From positions 36,110 to 100,109 of the forward strand of contig DATIYJ010000035.1 in the NCBI GenBank assembly GCA_035517655.1: a DNA stretch of 64,000 nt. Direction: 5' to 3'. Position numbers and translations under genes: made by a program. This document shows, piece after piece, positions 18,130 to 26,378 of this stretch; the stretch's first letter is position 1, and every line of letters begins with the position of its first letter. The notes under the pieces were generated by a model. It saw nothing but the letters and a program-made list of their open reading frames with translations, did no database searches and had not been told where the DNA came from. The DNA comes from Nitrospiria bacterium. GTDB taxonomy: Bacteria; Nitrospirota; Nitrospiria; JACQBZ01.

Positions 18130-19158
18130 TCACTGAACCGCCAGACCGCTCGGTCGGACCCCGACCTTCACGGTCCGGACCACATGACCGGACGGAAGGT
18201 CGATCACCGAGAGGTCGGACGATCCTTCGTTCAAAACATAGGCGTAACGGCCGTCCCGGCTGACCTTGACCTCGACGGGGGTCTTGCCGACCGGGATATC
18301 GCCGACCACTTGGTACGTGCCGGCATCGATCACCGAGAGATCGTCCGTGCTGACATTCGTGACGTAGACGAATTTTCCGTCCGGAGAAAACGTCAACCCG
18401 GCCGGAAAACTTTTGACGGTGATCGTCCGTTCGATGTTCCTCGACGCCGTGTCGATGATCGTCACGCCGCGGGGATAATCCGCCACCCAGACCGTCCTAC
18501 CGTCCGGTGAAACCCGGAGGCCGGTCGGCATCTCGCCCACCTTGATTTTCTGAACCACGGAACGGGTCCCGGTTTCGATAACCGCCACCTCGCTGGAGCT
18601 GCCGTTGCTGACGTAAACGAAGCGCCCGTCGGGGGCCACATCGATCCAGTTGGGGCCCAGTCCCACCGGAATGGTTTGAATCGTCCGCCCTTGCGCCAGA
18701 TCGACGACCGAGACGGTATGCGACGAACGGTTGGTGACATACAGGATCTTTTGATCCGGGGACAGGGCCAGGCCCGTCGCGCCGTTCCCGACTTCGATGG
18801 TGTTCACCACCCGATCGGAAGACGTGTCGACTACCGTTACGGTATTCGTGAAATTTGCCACGTAGAGACGGCTCCCGTCCCGCGTCAACGCCACGCCCCC
18901 CGGCAGCGCGCCCACCGGCAGCGTCTTGAGCGTCCGGTACCGGCGGGCGTCGATCACCATCAGATTATTGGATCCCTCGTTGGTCACATAAAGGAGCCCG
19001 CGCGGAACCGATCCGTCGGGAGCGGCGGGCGTCGGAAGACCGCATCCCAGAATTCCCAACAGAGCGAGACCTGTCGCCGCCGGTTTCCAGACCGGGTTTC
19101 GGAGCCTCGGGGGCCGGACCGTATCGGCCGAAGGGATCGTTGCGCCGTGCGAACTCAT
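18130..19158 (-). CDS. YVTN-repeat beta-propeller lipoprotein
   Basis: 342 residues; long n-region, then lipobox ILGC (Cys39). Repeats such as LLYVTNEGSNNLMVID, LYVANFTNTVTVVD, LYVTNRSSHTVSVVD, VWVADYPRGVTIID and FVYVTNVSTDDLSVID form a typical YVTN propeller of about seven blades. The ATG shares ATGA with the stop of the upstream YVTN gene (19155-20201), so two related YVTN proteins are made in a coupled way, one lipidated and one not. Confidence 0.85.
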   Translation of the reverse strand: MSSHGATIPSADTVRPPRLRNPVWKPAATGLALLGILGCGLPTPAAPDGSVPRGLLYVTNEGSNNLMVIDARRYRTLKTLPVGALPGGVALTRDGSRLYVANFTNTVTVVDTSSDRVVNTIEVGNGATGLALSPDQKILYVTNRSSHTVSVVDLAQGRTIQTIPVGLGPNWIDVAPDGRFVYVSNGSSSEVAVIETGTRSVVQKIKVGEMPTGLRVSPDGRTVWVADYPRGVTIIDTASRNIERTITVKSFPAGLTFSPDGKFVYVTNVSTDDLSVIDAGTYQVVGDIPVGKTPVEVKVSRDGRYAYVLNEGSSDLSVIDLPSGHVVRTVKVGVRPSGLAVQ

Positions 19159-20201
19159 CGTCGCGCGATCCCTTCCTGAATGGATTCTCCCATGGCCAGC
19201 GACTTGAGCACCCGTCCGGTCGCCATATCCAAGACCGTGACGGTGCTGGAGTCCCGGTGCGAAACAAAGGCCTGCTTGGCGTCGGGGGTAAAAAGCACAT
19301 CCACCGGAAACTTTCCGCCGGTCGGAAGGGTCCGGACCACTTCCGCCGAGGCGGCGTCGATGACGGAGAGGCTGTTCGATTTTTCATTCGCCACGTAGAC
19401 CCACCGGCCGCCGGGGCCGAGGGTCACCCCCGCCGGGGCCTTCCCGACCGGGATCGTCTTCACGACGATGTTGGTCGTCAGGTCGATCACGGACACGTCG
19501 TCGCTGATATTGTTCGCGACAAACGCCCGCGTCCCGTCCGGCGTGATGACGATCCCCTCCGGAACGACGCCCACCCCGATCGTCTTCACCACGGTCTGCG
19601 CGCGGGCGTCGATGACCGAAACGTTGTTCGAATCGCAGTTGGTCACGTAGGCAAACCGGCCGTCCGGGGTGAACACGATGCCGTCCGGCGACTTGCCGAC
19701 GGGCAAGGTCTTGACCGTTCTGAAGCTCGAGGTTTCGATGATCGTGAGGTCGTTCGAGGCCGAGTTGGCCACGTAGGCCCACTTTCCATCGGGCGAAATA
19801 TGAATGCCGTCCGGGGCCGTTCCGACCGGAACGGTCCGCGCCACCTTCAGCAGACCCAGATCCACGACCGAGACGCTGTTCGAATCGAAATTGGCGACGA
19901 GGGCATACCGTCCGTCCCGCGTGGTCGCGACCCCCAAAGGCCGCTTTCCAACCTTGATGGATTTGACGATCTGCTGGGTGACGGGATCCACGATGGCCAG
20001 GTCATCCGTCGTGGCGTTGGTGATATAAAACAGGGGGGACGGCCCATCCCCGGTCGCACCGCCGAGCAGGGAGGCTTCCTGACGGCTCTGGTGATTGGCC
20101 CAGGCATTGATGGGGGCTAGAGACAGGATTAAGAATGCGAATACGATGCCACCGATACTTAGCCACCCGGCCTTGCCTGTTCTCATCCTGAAGTCTTCCA
20201 T
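19155..20201 (-). CDS. YVTN-repeat beta-propeller secreted protein
   Basis: 348 residues with a classical signal peptide, predicted cleavage AWA-NH, and no lipobox. About seven YVTN blades (LFYITNATTDDLAIVD, YALVANFDSNSVSVVD, WAYVANSASNDLTIIE, FAYVTNCDSNNVSVID, RAFVANNISDDVSVID, WVYVANEKSNSLSVID). A good ribosome site, AGGAG, lies seven bases before the ATG. The gap upstream (20202-20255) is partly a degenerate copy of the dispersed GCATCC/GTATCC repeat. Confidence 0.85.
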   Translation of the reverse strand: MEDFRMRTGKAGWLSIGGIVFAFLILSLAPINAWANHQSRQEASLLGGATGDGPSPLFYITNATTDDLAIVDPVTQQIVKSIKVGKRPLGVATTRDGRYALVANFDSNSVSVVDLGLLKVARTVPVGTAPDGIHISPDGKWAYVANSASNDLTIIETSSFRTVKTLPVGKSPDGIVFTPDGRFAYVTNCDSNNVSVIDARAQTVVKTIGVGVVPEGIVITPDGTRAFVANNISDDVSVIDLTTNIVVKTIPVGKAPAGVTLGPGGRWVYVANEKSNSLSVIDAASAEVVRTLPTGGKFPVDVLFTPDAKQAFVSHRDSSTVTVLDMATGRVLKSLAMGESIQEGIARR

Positions 20202-20255
20202 GATTACTCTCCTTTTACTTTTTCATCCACATCCATATACCGTATCCGGCGTCTT

Positions 20256-21158
20256 TCATTTCAGGGTGATGACCCAGATATCGCTGTTTCCGGAGCGCAG
20301 GGACGTGTAGGCAATCTTGCGGCCGTCCGGGCTCCAAGAAGAACGCCACCCGTCCACCATTCCGTCCAGCGTCAGGGGCGAGCGGTTCGATCCGTCCGAA
20401 TTCATGATCCACAGATTCGAATCGGCCGTACGGAAGATGATGCGTTTGCCGTCCGGACTCCAGGAGGCCGCCGGATTATTGTCGAACCGCTTGTCGGCCA
20501 CCAGCCGAACCAGGTTTTTCCCCTGCAGGTCCGACAGCCAAAGGCCCCATTCCCCGCTCAGGTTCGAAGAGAAAAGGACCCGCGTGCTGTCCGGGTTGAA
20601 GGAAGGATGCCAGTGCTCGGCCATCCCGATCGAGTGTCGCCACTGTTTTTGCGTCGTCAGATCGATGATCCAGTTTTCATCCTTTCCCGTTCGATTCGAC
20701 GTAAAAATGATCATCTTCCCGTCGCGGCTCCAGGAAGGATCGCGATTCCATGTGGTTGGAAGAGGATCGGCCCGGGTCAGGGGCCGCTGATGGGATCCGT
20801 CCGCGTCCATCAGCCAGAGTTGGTTGACGCCGTCGCGGCTCGAGGTAAAGGCGATCGTCTTCCCGTCCGGGCTCCAGGCCGGGGACCAGTCGCCCTTCGG
20901 GTGATGGGTCAACGAATGGGCGTTTTTCCCGTCCAGATCCATCACCCAGATCTCTTCCTCCCCGCTCGCGTACGATGTGAACGCCAGCCGTTTCCCGTCC
21001 GGACTGAAGCTGGGAAGGTAGTCCATCTCCGGACTCGTCGTGAGTTGAACTTCATTACCCACCTGCGGTCCGAGCTTGAACGCCGCCGGAGTCTCCGCCA
21101 TGGCCGCGGCCGGGCAGAGGACGACCCCGATCATCATCACACTAAAAAGTTTACGCAT
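20256..21158 (-). CDS. Six-bladed PD40 secreted protein, 'IW' subtype
   Basis: 300 residues from the ATG at 21158 with GGGGA upstream; an in-frame ATG at 21188 has no ribosome site. Signal peptide with likely cleavage AMA-ET. It has six blades, and the strand motif is IW rather than IY (GEEEIWVMDLDG, VNQLWLMDADG, GEWGLWLSDLQG, SNLWIMNSDG, NSDIWVITLK). This subtype recurs once more at 24221-25201 and is shorter by a blade than the IY subtype, so the two subfamilies probably differ in geometry and partner. Confidence 0.83.
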   Translation of the reverse strand: MRKLFSVMMIGVVLCPAAAMAETPAAFKLGPQVGNEVQLTTSPEMDYLPSFSPDGKRLAFTSYASGEEEIWVMDLDGKNAHSLTHHPKGDWSPAWSPDGKTIAFTSSRDGVNQLWLMDADGSHQRPLTRADPLPTTWNRDPSWSRDGKMIIFTSNRTGKDENWIIDLTTQKQWRHSIGMAEHWHPSFNPDSTRVLFSSNLSGEWGLWLSDLQGKNLVRLVADKRFDNNPAASWSPDGKRIIFRTADSNLWIMNSDGSNRSPLTLDGMVDGWRSSWSPDGRKIAYTSLRSGNSDIWVITLK

Positions 21159-21193
21159 GGGATTCCCCGTCTTTGATATTTTTTGCATAAATG

Positions 21194-22333
21194 TTAATCA
21201 TCACTCGCCGAAAAGTGTTCCCGTTGACGGGCGGCGCTGACCGAGCGCCGGGCGTCTTCATCCCGTCCGGTATAGGCCACGTACGCAATCCTAGAGCCGT
21301 CCGGCGACCAGCGATGCCGGTCTTTGCCTTTATCGGCCAACCCAAAGGTCAATCGCCGCTGACCGGAGCCGTCCGTGTTCATCACATAAATTTCATTGTG
21401 CCCGTCCCGGTCCGAAACAAAAGCGATCCTGTTCCCGTTCGGAGACCAGAAGGGATTAAAGTCCTTCGCCGGATTCACGGTCAATCGGCGGGCCCCCGTC
21501 CCGTCCGAGTTGGCCCGGTAGATTTCCCAGTTTCCGTCTTGCCGGGAAGCGTAGAGAACCTGCCGTCCGTCCGGGGACCAGGCCGGACCTTCCGCCGGGG
21601 CTTCGGTACGGCTGATGTTCTGCTGATGGCTGCCGTCCGCATTCATTCGGTACACCTGATACGGCCCGTCGCGATTGGAATCGAAGAGGATCGACCGGCC
21701 GTCGGGAGACCATTCGTTCCAGCAGAAGCCGTCCATCGCCGGGTTGTGCGTGAGGCGTTGCTCCCGGCTGCCGTCCGCCGCCATGACATAAACCTCCCAG
21801 TTTCCATCTTTATTGCTGACGTAGGAAAGCGCTTGTCCATCGGGCGACCAGGCCGGATCAATGCTGTCCCCCTTGAGCGTCCGGGTCAGCCGGCGCTGTT
21901 GCGATCCATCCGACGCCATCGAGTACAGTTCCCAGTGGCCGGTCTGTTGGGAGGTAAAGACGATCCGGGAGCCGTCCGGCGTCCATTCCGGATCGTCTTC
22001 ATCGGACTGATTATAGGTCAATCGAAGTCCGTTGGACCCGTCCCGGTCCATGACATACACCTCGTCTCTTCCGTCTCGATTCGAGATAAACGCCAGCTTG
22101 GTCCCGTCCGGCGACCACGCCAGGCTTCGCCCCTCCAGGGGAGGCGACGTCAGGCGATACGGTTTCGAATCATCGACCGACGTCCAAAAAAGTTCCCAGT
22201 GCCCCTGAGACGGGGGCCGGTCCAGAGCTTGGCGGCCCGCCATCGGTTCGCCCGCGGTCCAACCCCAGCAACCGCCGAGAACGGTGACGGCGAGAATCCA
22301 GAACCCGATGAATCTGTTTTCCCGATCGTTCAT
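21194..22333 (-). CDS. PD40 propeller lipoprotein
   Basis: 379 residues; lipobox LGGC (Cys22). Blades include QGHWELFWTSVDD, DGRDEVYVMDRDG, TGHWELYSMASDG, DGNWEVYVMAADG, DGPYQVYRMNADG, DGNWEIYRANSDG and DGHNEIYVMNTDG, and a last WSPDGSRIAYVAY strand that could close the ring. The polar tail (RDEDARRSVSAARQREH) is unlike other members. The start is eight bases from the stop of the Ycf48-like gene upstream, so co-translation is likely. Confidence 0.84.
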   Translation of the reverse strand: MNDRENRFIGFWILAVTVLGGCWGWTAGEPMAGRQALDRPPSQGHWELFWTSVDDSKPYRLTSPPLEGRSLAWSPDGTKLAFISNRDGRDEVYVMDRDGSNGLRLTYNQSDEDDPEWTPDGSRIVFTSQQTGHWELYSMASDGSQQRRLTRTLKGDSIDPAWSPDGQALSYVSNKDGNWEVYVMAADGSREQRLTHNPAMDGFCWNEWSPDGRSILFDSNRDGPYQVYRMNADGSHQQNISRTEAPAEGPAWSPDGRQVLYASRQDGNWEIYRANSDGTGARRLTVNPAKDFNPFWSPNGNRIAFVSDRDGHNEIYVMNTDGSGQRRLTFGLADKGKDRHRWSPDGSRIAYVAYTGRDEDARRSVSAARQREHFSASDD

Positions 22334-22340
22334 CTCACCG

Positions 22341-24224
22341 TCACAATCCGGCGGCCCCGGGCGCCAGCCAATGTTTTCCGCCGTCCCGGGTGTAGCGGAT
22401 CAGCCCGCCGGTTCCAACCGCCGCGCCATGTTCGGCATCCGAGAAATGAACGCTGTAAAAATCGTTCGTCGTATCGGACGCCTGAGCCCGCCACCGCGTT
22501 CCGCCGTCCTCCGTCGCCAGGATGACGCCCCGATCTCCCACGATCCAGCCGTGTTGCGCGTCCGGGAAATAGACGTCGCCCAACTTCTCCGTCGTGCCCA
22601 CGGCCTCCCGCTTCCAGGCGGCCCCGCCGTCCACCGTATGCAGGACGACGCCATCGCTCCCCACCGCCCAGCCGTTCAACGGATCCACAAAATGGATATC
22701 GCCGAGCCATTTTCCATCAGGAGCCCGTTGCGTCCGCCAGTGCTTCCCGCCGTCCTCGGTCGTGAGGATAACCCCTCCGCGGCCGACCGCCCAGCTCCGA
22801 AGCCGGTCCTGGACGAAAAGTCCGTCCAGCCAATCCGTCGTCCCGCTTTCCTGCCGTTCCCAGTTCTCCCCACCGTCGCGCGTGCGGAGGATCAGTCCGT
22901 TCCGTCCCACCGCCCAACCCTGCGCGGGAAGATCATCGGATGAACCCGCAAATTGAACATCGTAAATCCAATTTTCAGACGTCCCGCTGGTTTGGGAAAG
23001 CCAGTGCCGTCCGCCGTCCGTCGTGTGCCAGATCGCACCGAATCCGCCCACCACCCAGCCGTTCTTCGAATCGGTGAAATCGATTCCGCACAACCACCGC
23101 ATCGTATCGATCGGCTGCGCCGTCCATCGTATCCCGCCGTCGGTCGTATGCAGGATCACTCCGCTGTCCCCGACCGCCCAGCCGTTCAGGGCATCTGCAA
23201 AATGCACCCCGCACAACCAGGTTTTGACCTCCCGACTCTGCGCGATCCAGGTGTCGCCGCCGTTCGCGGTATGCCGGATGGCCCCGCCGCGGCCGACGAT
23301 CCAACCGTTCCGCGGATCGGCAAAAAACACGCCGAGCCAATTCGCCCGGCCGCCGGACTGGGATTCCCATCGTTCCCCGCCGTCCGCAGTATGGAGCACC
23401 GTTCCCGCCACGCCGACGGCCCAGCCGTTGCGCGCGTCCAAAAAATGGACGCAATACAGAGATCGGGCGGTTCCGCTGTTCTGGCGTCTCCATTCGCGCC
23501 CCCCGTCGATCGTCGACAGAACGACCCCGTCCTTGCCGACGGCCCATCCCTGCCGCTCGTCGATAAAGAAAACCTCGTAGAGCCAGTAGCCTTCGGGAAG
23601 GACTTGATTCTCCCAGGTCTCCCCTCCATCCCGGGTGTGAAGGATCAGCCCGTCCCGCCCGACGATCCAGCCCCGATTTGCGTTTACAAAACTCACGCTA
23701 TAGAGGTAGCTTTGCGTTCCGCTCGCCTGGGGACGCCAGTGCTCCCCCCCGTCGTCGGTGTGAAGAATCGTTCCGTCCCGCCCGACGATCCAGCCCCGGT
23801 TGGAATCGATAAAATGGAGGCTGAACAGATGGGAGGATGTTCCGGCGCGTTGCCGCCTCCAGCGGTTTCCCCCGTCGAGCGTCCGTAGGATGGTCCCGTC
23901 GTCTCCGATCGCCCATCCCTGTAAGGGATCCAGAAACTGCACGCCGCCCAAACCGCTCCGACTGCCGCTCGCCTGCGCCGTCCAGTGCTCCCCCCCGTCG
24001 TCGGTGTGAAGAATCAATCCGCCTTTTCCGACGATCCAGCCCCGGCGGGGATCGAGAAAAAAGACCCGGTCCAGATCTTCCTGCGGCCAGAGCGAAGGCG
24101 CCGCGGCCTCACGCCGCAAGCTGCACGCCGAGACGAGCATCCCGAAACAGATCATGCTGACAAAGAACACGGCCAACCGGACACCGCCGGAGGTTCCGAC
24201 GGGGGCCAAAACGTTTATCCTCAT
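22341..24224 (-). CDS. Ycf48/HCF136-like double seven-bladed propeller lipoprotein
   Basis: 627 residues; lipobox VSAC (Cys34). Fourteen successive repeats of the form GWxVGxxGxILHTxDGGxxW can be counted, exactly twice the seven blades of Ycf48-type propellers. Ycf48 proteins assist photosystem II assembly in phototrophs; homologues in non-phototrophs are surface or assembly proteins of unknown role. No photosynthesis genes are present here. The start ATGA overlaps the stop of the upstream PD40 gene. Repeat units are about 43 residues and similar at DNA level, so copy number could vary by recombination. Confidence 0.85.
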   Translation of the reverse strand: MRINVLAPVGTSGGVRLAVFFVSMICFGMLVSACSLRREAAAPSLWPQEDLDRVFFLDPRRGWIVGKGGLILHTDDGGEHWTAQASGSRSGLGGVQFLDPLQGWAIGDDGTILRTLDGGNRWRRQRAGTSSHLFSLHFIDSNRGWIVGRDGTILHTDDGGEHWRPQASGTQSYLYSVSFVNANRGWIVGRDGLILHTRDGGETWENQVLPEGYWLYEVFFIDERQGWAVGKDGVVLSTIDGGREWRRQNSGTARSLYCVHFLDARNGWAVGVAGTVLHTADGGERWESQSGGRANWLGVFFADPRNGWIVGRGGAIRHTANGGDTWIAQSREVKTWLCGVHFADALNGWAVGDSGVILHTTDGGIRWTAQPIDTMRWLCGIDFTDSKNGWVVGGFGAIWHTTDGGRHWLSQTSGTSENWIYDVQFAGSSDDLPAQGWAVGRNGLILRTRDGGENWERQESGTTDWLDGLFVQDRLRSWAVGRGGVILTTEDGGKHWRTQRAPDGKWLGDIHFVDPLNGWAVGSDGVVLHTVDGGAAWKREAVGTTEKLGDVYFPDAQHGWIVGDRGVILATEDGGTRWRAQASDTTNDFYSVHFSDAEHGAAVGTGGLIRYTRDGGKHWLAPGAAGL

Positions 24225-25201
24225 TTCGTCCGCTGAGCCACCTGCAACACCGCAATTTCCCCGCGCCCCTCGTCATTCACGCGGGTGAACGCCAGGTCCC
24301 GGCCGTCCGGGCTAAAGGAGAGATACAGAAAGCTCAAGCCCTCGAACACTTGTTTGTCCACGTTGTATTTGACTTCGTGCGTTCCCAGCAGCCCTCTCCC
24401 GATGCGCCGCTCGTTGTTTCCGTTCCCGTCCATGATCCAGATATCCCGTTGCCCGTTGCGCTCCGAGACAAAGGCGATTTGGGAGCCGTCCGGGCTCCAG
24501 GCCGGAAGAAAGTCCCGCCGCGTTTCGGTCTTTTGGGTGAGTTGTTTGATGGTCCGCTCCTGGGTATCGATCAGCCAGATATCGCTCTTGCCGCGCATCG
24601 AGGAGACGGCGGCCACCGATCGCGCGTCCGGGCTCCAGGCCGACACCCAATCGCCGCAGCGGATGTTCGGCATCCCCTGGACATTCCCGCCGTCCGCATC
24701 CATGACCCAGACGAGCACATCCATCGATCGAGATGATACAAAGGCGATGCGTTTCCCATCCGGACTCCAGACCGGCGCAATATCCAGACCGTTATAGTGG
24801 GTCAGCTGCCGGGTGTCGGTCCCGTCGAGTTTCAGGCTCCAGATATCCCAATTGCCGCCCTGATCGGACGCGTAGGCCAGCCGGGTTCCGTCCGGGCTCC
24901 ACGATGGAAAGCGTTCATTGCTCGAATCATGCGTGATTTGTTTCAGTCCGGTTCCGTCCCGGTTGATGGTCCAGATATCCCAATTTCCGGCCATGTCGCT
25001 TTCGAACGCCAACGACTTTCCATCCGGACTCCAGACCGGATGGACCGCGTTGGCCGGCAACGCGCGGATGGACCTCACGGTCACATTGTCCAAGGCGCAA
25101 CCGGCGACTAAAAGTTGAAAAATTAAAACGGTAAAAAAAGTCGAACGGATTTCCGTCCTTTTAACTAAACCCTTGGACCTTCCAATCTCAAAAACCTTCA
25201 T
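24221..25201 (-). CDS. Six-bladed PD40 lipoprotein, 'IW' subtype
   Basis: 326 residues from the ATG at 25201 with GGAGAAG upstream; the longer open frame only shadows the neighbour. Lipobox VAGC (Cys35). Six strands: AGNWDIWTINRDG, GGNWDIWSLKLDG, MDVLVWVMDADG, GKSDIWLIDTQE, GQRDIWIMDGNG and GRGEIAVLQVAQ, so it belongs with 20256-21158 to the IW subtype. Its signal-peptide coding region contains the purine-rich degenerate repeat (AAGGTCCAAGGGTTTAG) also found at the start of 11812-13671 and 31211-32023. Confidence 0.83.
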   Translation of the reverse strand: MKVFEIGRSKGLVKRTEIRSTFFTVLIFQLLVAGCALDNVTVRSIRALPANAVHPVWSPDGKSLAFESDMAGNWDIWTINRDGTGLKQITHDSSNERFPSWSPDGTRLAYASDQGGNWDIWSLKLDGTDTRQLTHYNGLDIAPVWSPDGKRIAFVSSRSMDVLVWVMDADGGNVQGMPNIRCGDWVSAWSPDARSVAAVSSMRGKSDIWLIDTQERTIKQLTQKTETRRDFLPAWSPDGSQIAFVSERNGQRDIWIMDGNGNNERRIGRGLLGTHEVKYNVDKQVFEGLSFLYLSFSPDGRDLAFTRVNDEGRGEIAVLQVAQRTK

Positions 25202-25230
25202 CGTATTCTTCTCCAAACCCCCGTCCACTT

Positions 25231-26262
25231 TTACGGCTGCCACCGGGGCGCGCTGACCCCGCCGCGGTTGAAGGTCAACCGCTTCAGGTGGTCCCCGTTG
25301 GGATCCATGATATAAACCGCTTCCTCGCCGTCCCGATTGGAGACAAAAGCGATCTGTTTTCCATCCGGAGACCATATCGGCTGGGCGTCCACGGCCGGAT
25401 TCCGCGAGAGATTCTTCACGCCGGACCCGTCCCGGTTCATCACATAAATCTCGTTGTTGCCGTCCCGGGTCGTCGTGAAGACGATCTGTCGGCCGTCCGG
25501 AGACCAGACCTGCATCCCCATCTGTTCATCGGACTTCGTCCGCGTGACATTGCTCGGGTTCGAGCCGTCGGCGTTCATCACGTAGATCTCCCAGTTCCCG
25601 TCCCGATTCATATCGCGGTCCGTTCCCCACGCGATCAGGGCCCCGTCCGGAGACCAGGAATGGAATCCCCGCCCGTCCTCCGCGGGGTTCTGAGTCAGAT
25701 TGATCGGATGCCCTCCGTCGGCATCCATGGCATAGATCTCATAGTTGTCGTCCCGTCGGGACACAAAGGCGATTTTGGTCCCGTCCGGCGACCAGTCGGG
25801 ACTGTAATCCCGCGCTTCGTTCCGCGTCAGTCGGCGAACCGGGCCGCCGTCCATGGTCATCGAATAGATTTCTTGATTGCCGTCCCGATCCGATACAAAC
25901 GCCACCTGTTTCCCGTCCGGAGACCAGGCCGGATTGTAATCCTGACCGAGGTTCCGTGTCAGGTTGGTCTGGCGGGAACCGTCGGCATCCATTCCGTAGA
26001 TCTCTTTGTTGCCGTCCCGTTCCGACACGAAAACAATCTTTGTTCCGTCCGGCGACCATGCGGGGGCGCGGTTGTCGGCCCGGCCATGGGTCAGGCGCGT
26101 CGCGCCCGTGCCGTCGGTGTTCATCGTATAGATTTCCCAATGGCCGTTTTCATTCGACTCGTAAACGATCTTTTTCGCCCCGGCCATCGCCGGGGGCGAA
26201 AAAAGCAGCAGAACGGCGCCGGCGACCCATGTCGCGCGACCGGTTTTAAAAAACGCCTTCAT
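25231..26262 (-). CDS. Seven-bladed secreted PD40 protein
   Basis: 343 residues from the ATG at 26262 (AAGGAG upstream). Signal peptide with cleavage near AMA-GA, no lipobox. Seven IY-type blades (NGHWEIYTMNTDG, DGNKEIYGMDADG, DGNQEIYSMTMDG, DDNYEIYAMDADG, RDGNWEIYVMNADG, DGNNEIYVMNRDG, DGEEAVYIMDPNG). The blade with EDGRGFHSWSPDGALIAW and the following GTDRDMNRDGNWEIY has a short duplication of the turn. It is close in sequence to the C-terminal half of the YVTN-PD40 fusion encoded just upstream. Confidence 0.85.
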   Translation of the reverse strand: MKAFFKTGRATWVAGAVLLLFSPPAMAGAKKIVYESNENGHWEIYTMNTDGTGATRLTHGRADNRAPAWSPDGTKIVFVSERDGNKEIYGMDADGSRQTNLTRNLGQDYNPAWSPDGKQVAFVSDRDGNQEIYSMTMDGGPVRRLTRNEARDYSPDWSPDGTKIAFVSRRDDNYEIYAMDADGGHPINLTQNPAEDGRGFHSWSPDGALIAWGTDRDMNRDGNWEIYVMNADGSNPSNVTRTKSDEQMGMQVWSPDGRQIVFTTTRDGNNEIYVMNRDGSGVKNLSRNPAVDAQPIWSPDGKQIAFVSNRDGEEAVYIMDPNGDHLKRLTFNRGGVSAPRWQP

Positions 26263-26283
26263 CGCCTGGACTCCTTTTGTTAA

Positions 26284-26358
26284 GGGGCTCACGTCGCCCC
26301 CTCCACCGGCCAAGCCGGATGGAGACTCCCACTCTCGCTCGCTGTGCTCGCTGAGAGT
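26284..26358. repeat. Cluster of three adjacent inverted repeats
   Basis: Three stem-loops follow one another in the 116-base gap: 26284-26300 (GGGGC/GCCCC), 26301-26324 (CTCCACCGGC against GCCGGATGGAG) and 26331-26358 (ACTCTC/GAGAGT around GCTCGC repeats). Only a short AT-rich stretch (ATATATATA) lies between them and the stop of the upstream gene. This looks like a composite palindromic element or an RNA processing/attenuation site between the fusion gene and its downstream paralogue; no T-tract typical of a terminator follows on the minus strand. Confidence 0.5.
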
Positions 26359-26378
26359 CTATCCAATATATATAAGTC

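Noticed and set aside
22341..24224. Photosystem II assembly factor Ycf48
   Set aside because: Repeats match the fold, but length is double, it is a lipoprotein among other propellers and no photosynthesis genes are present; only the fold is claimed.
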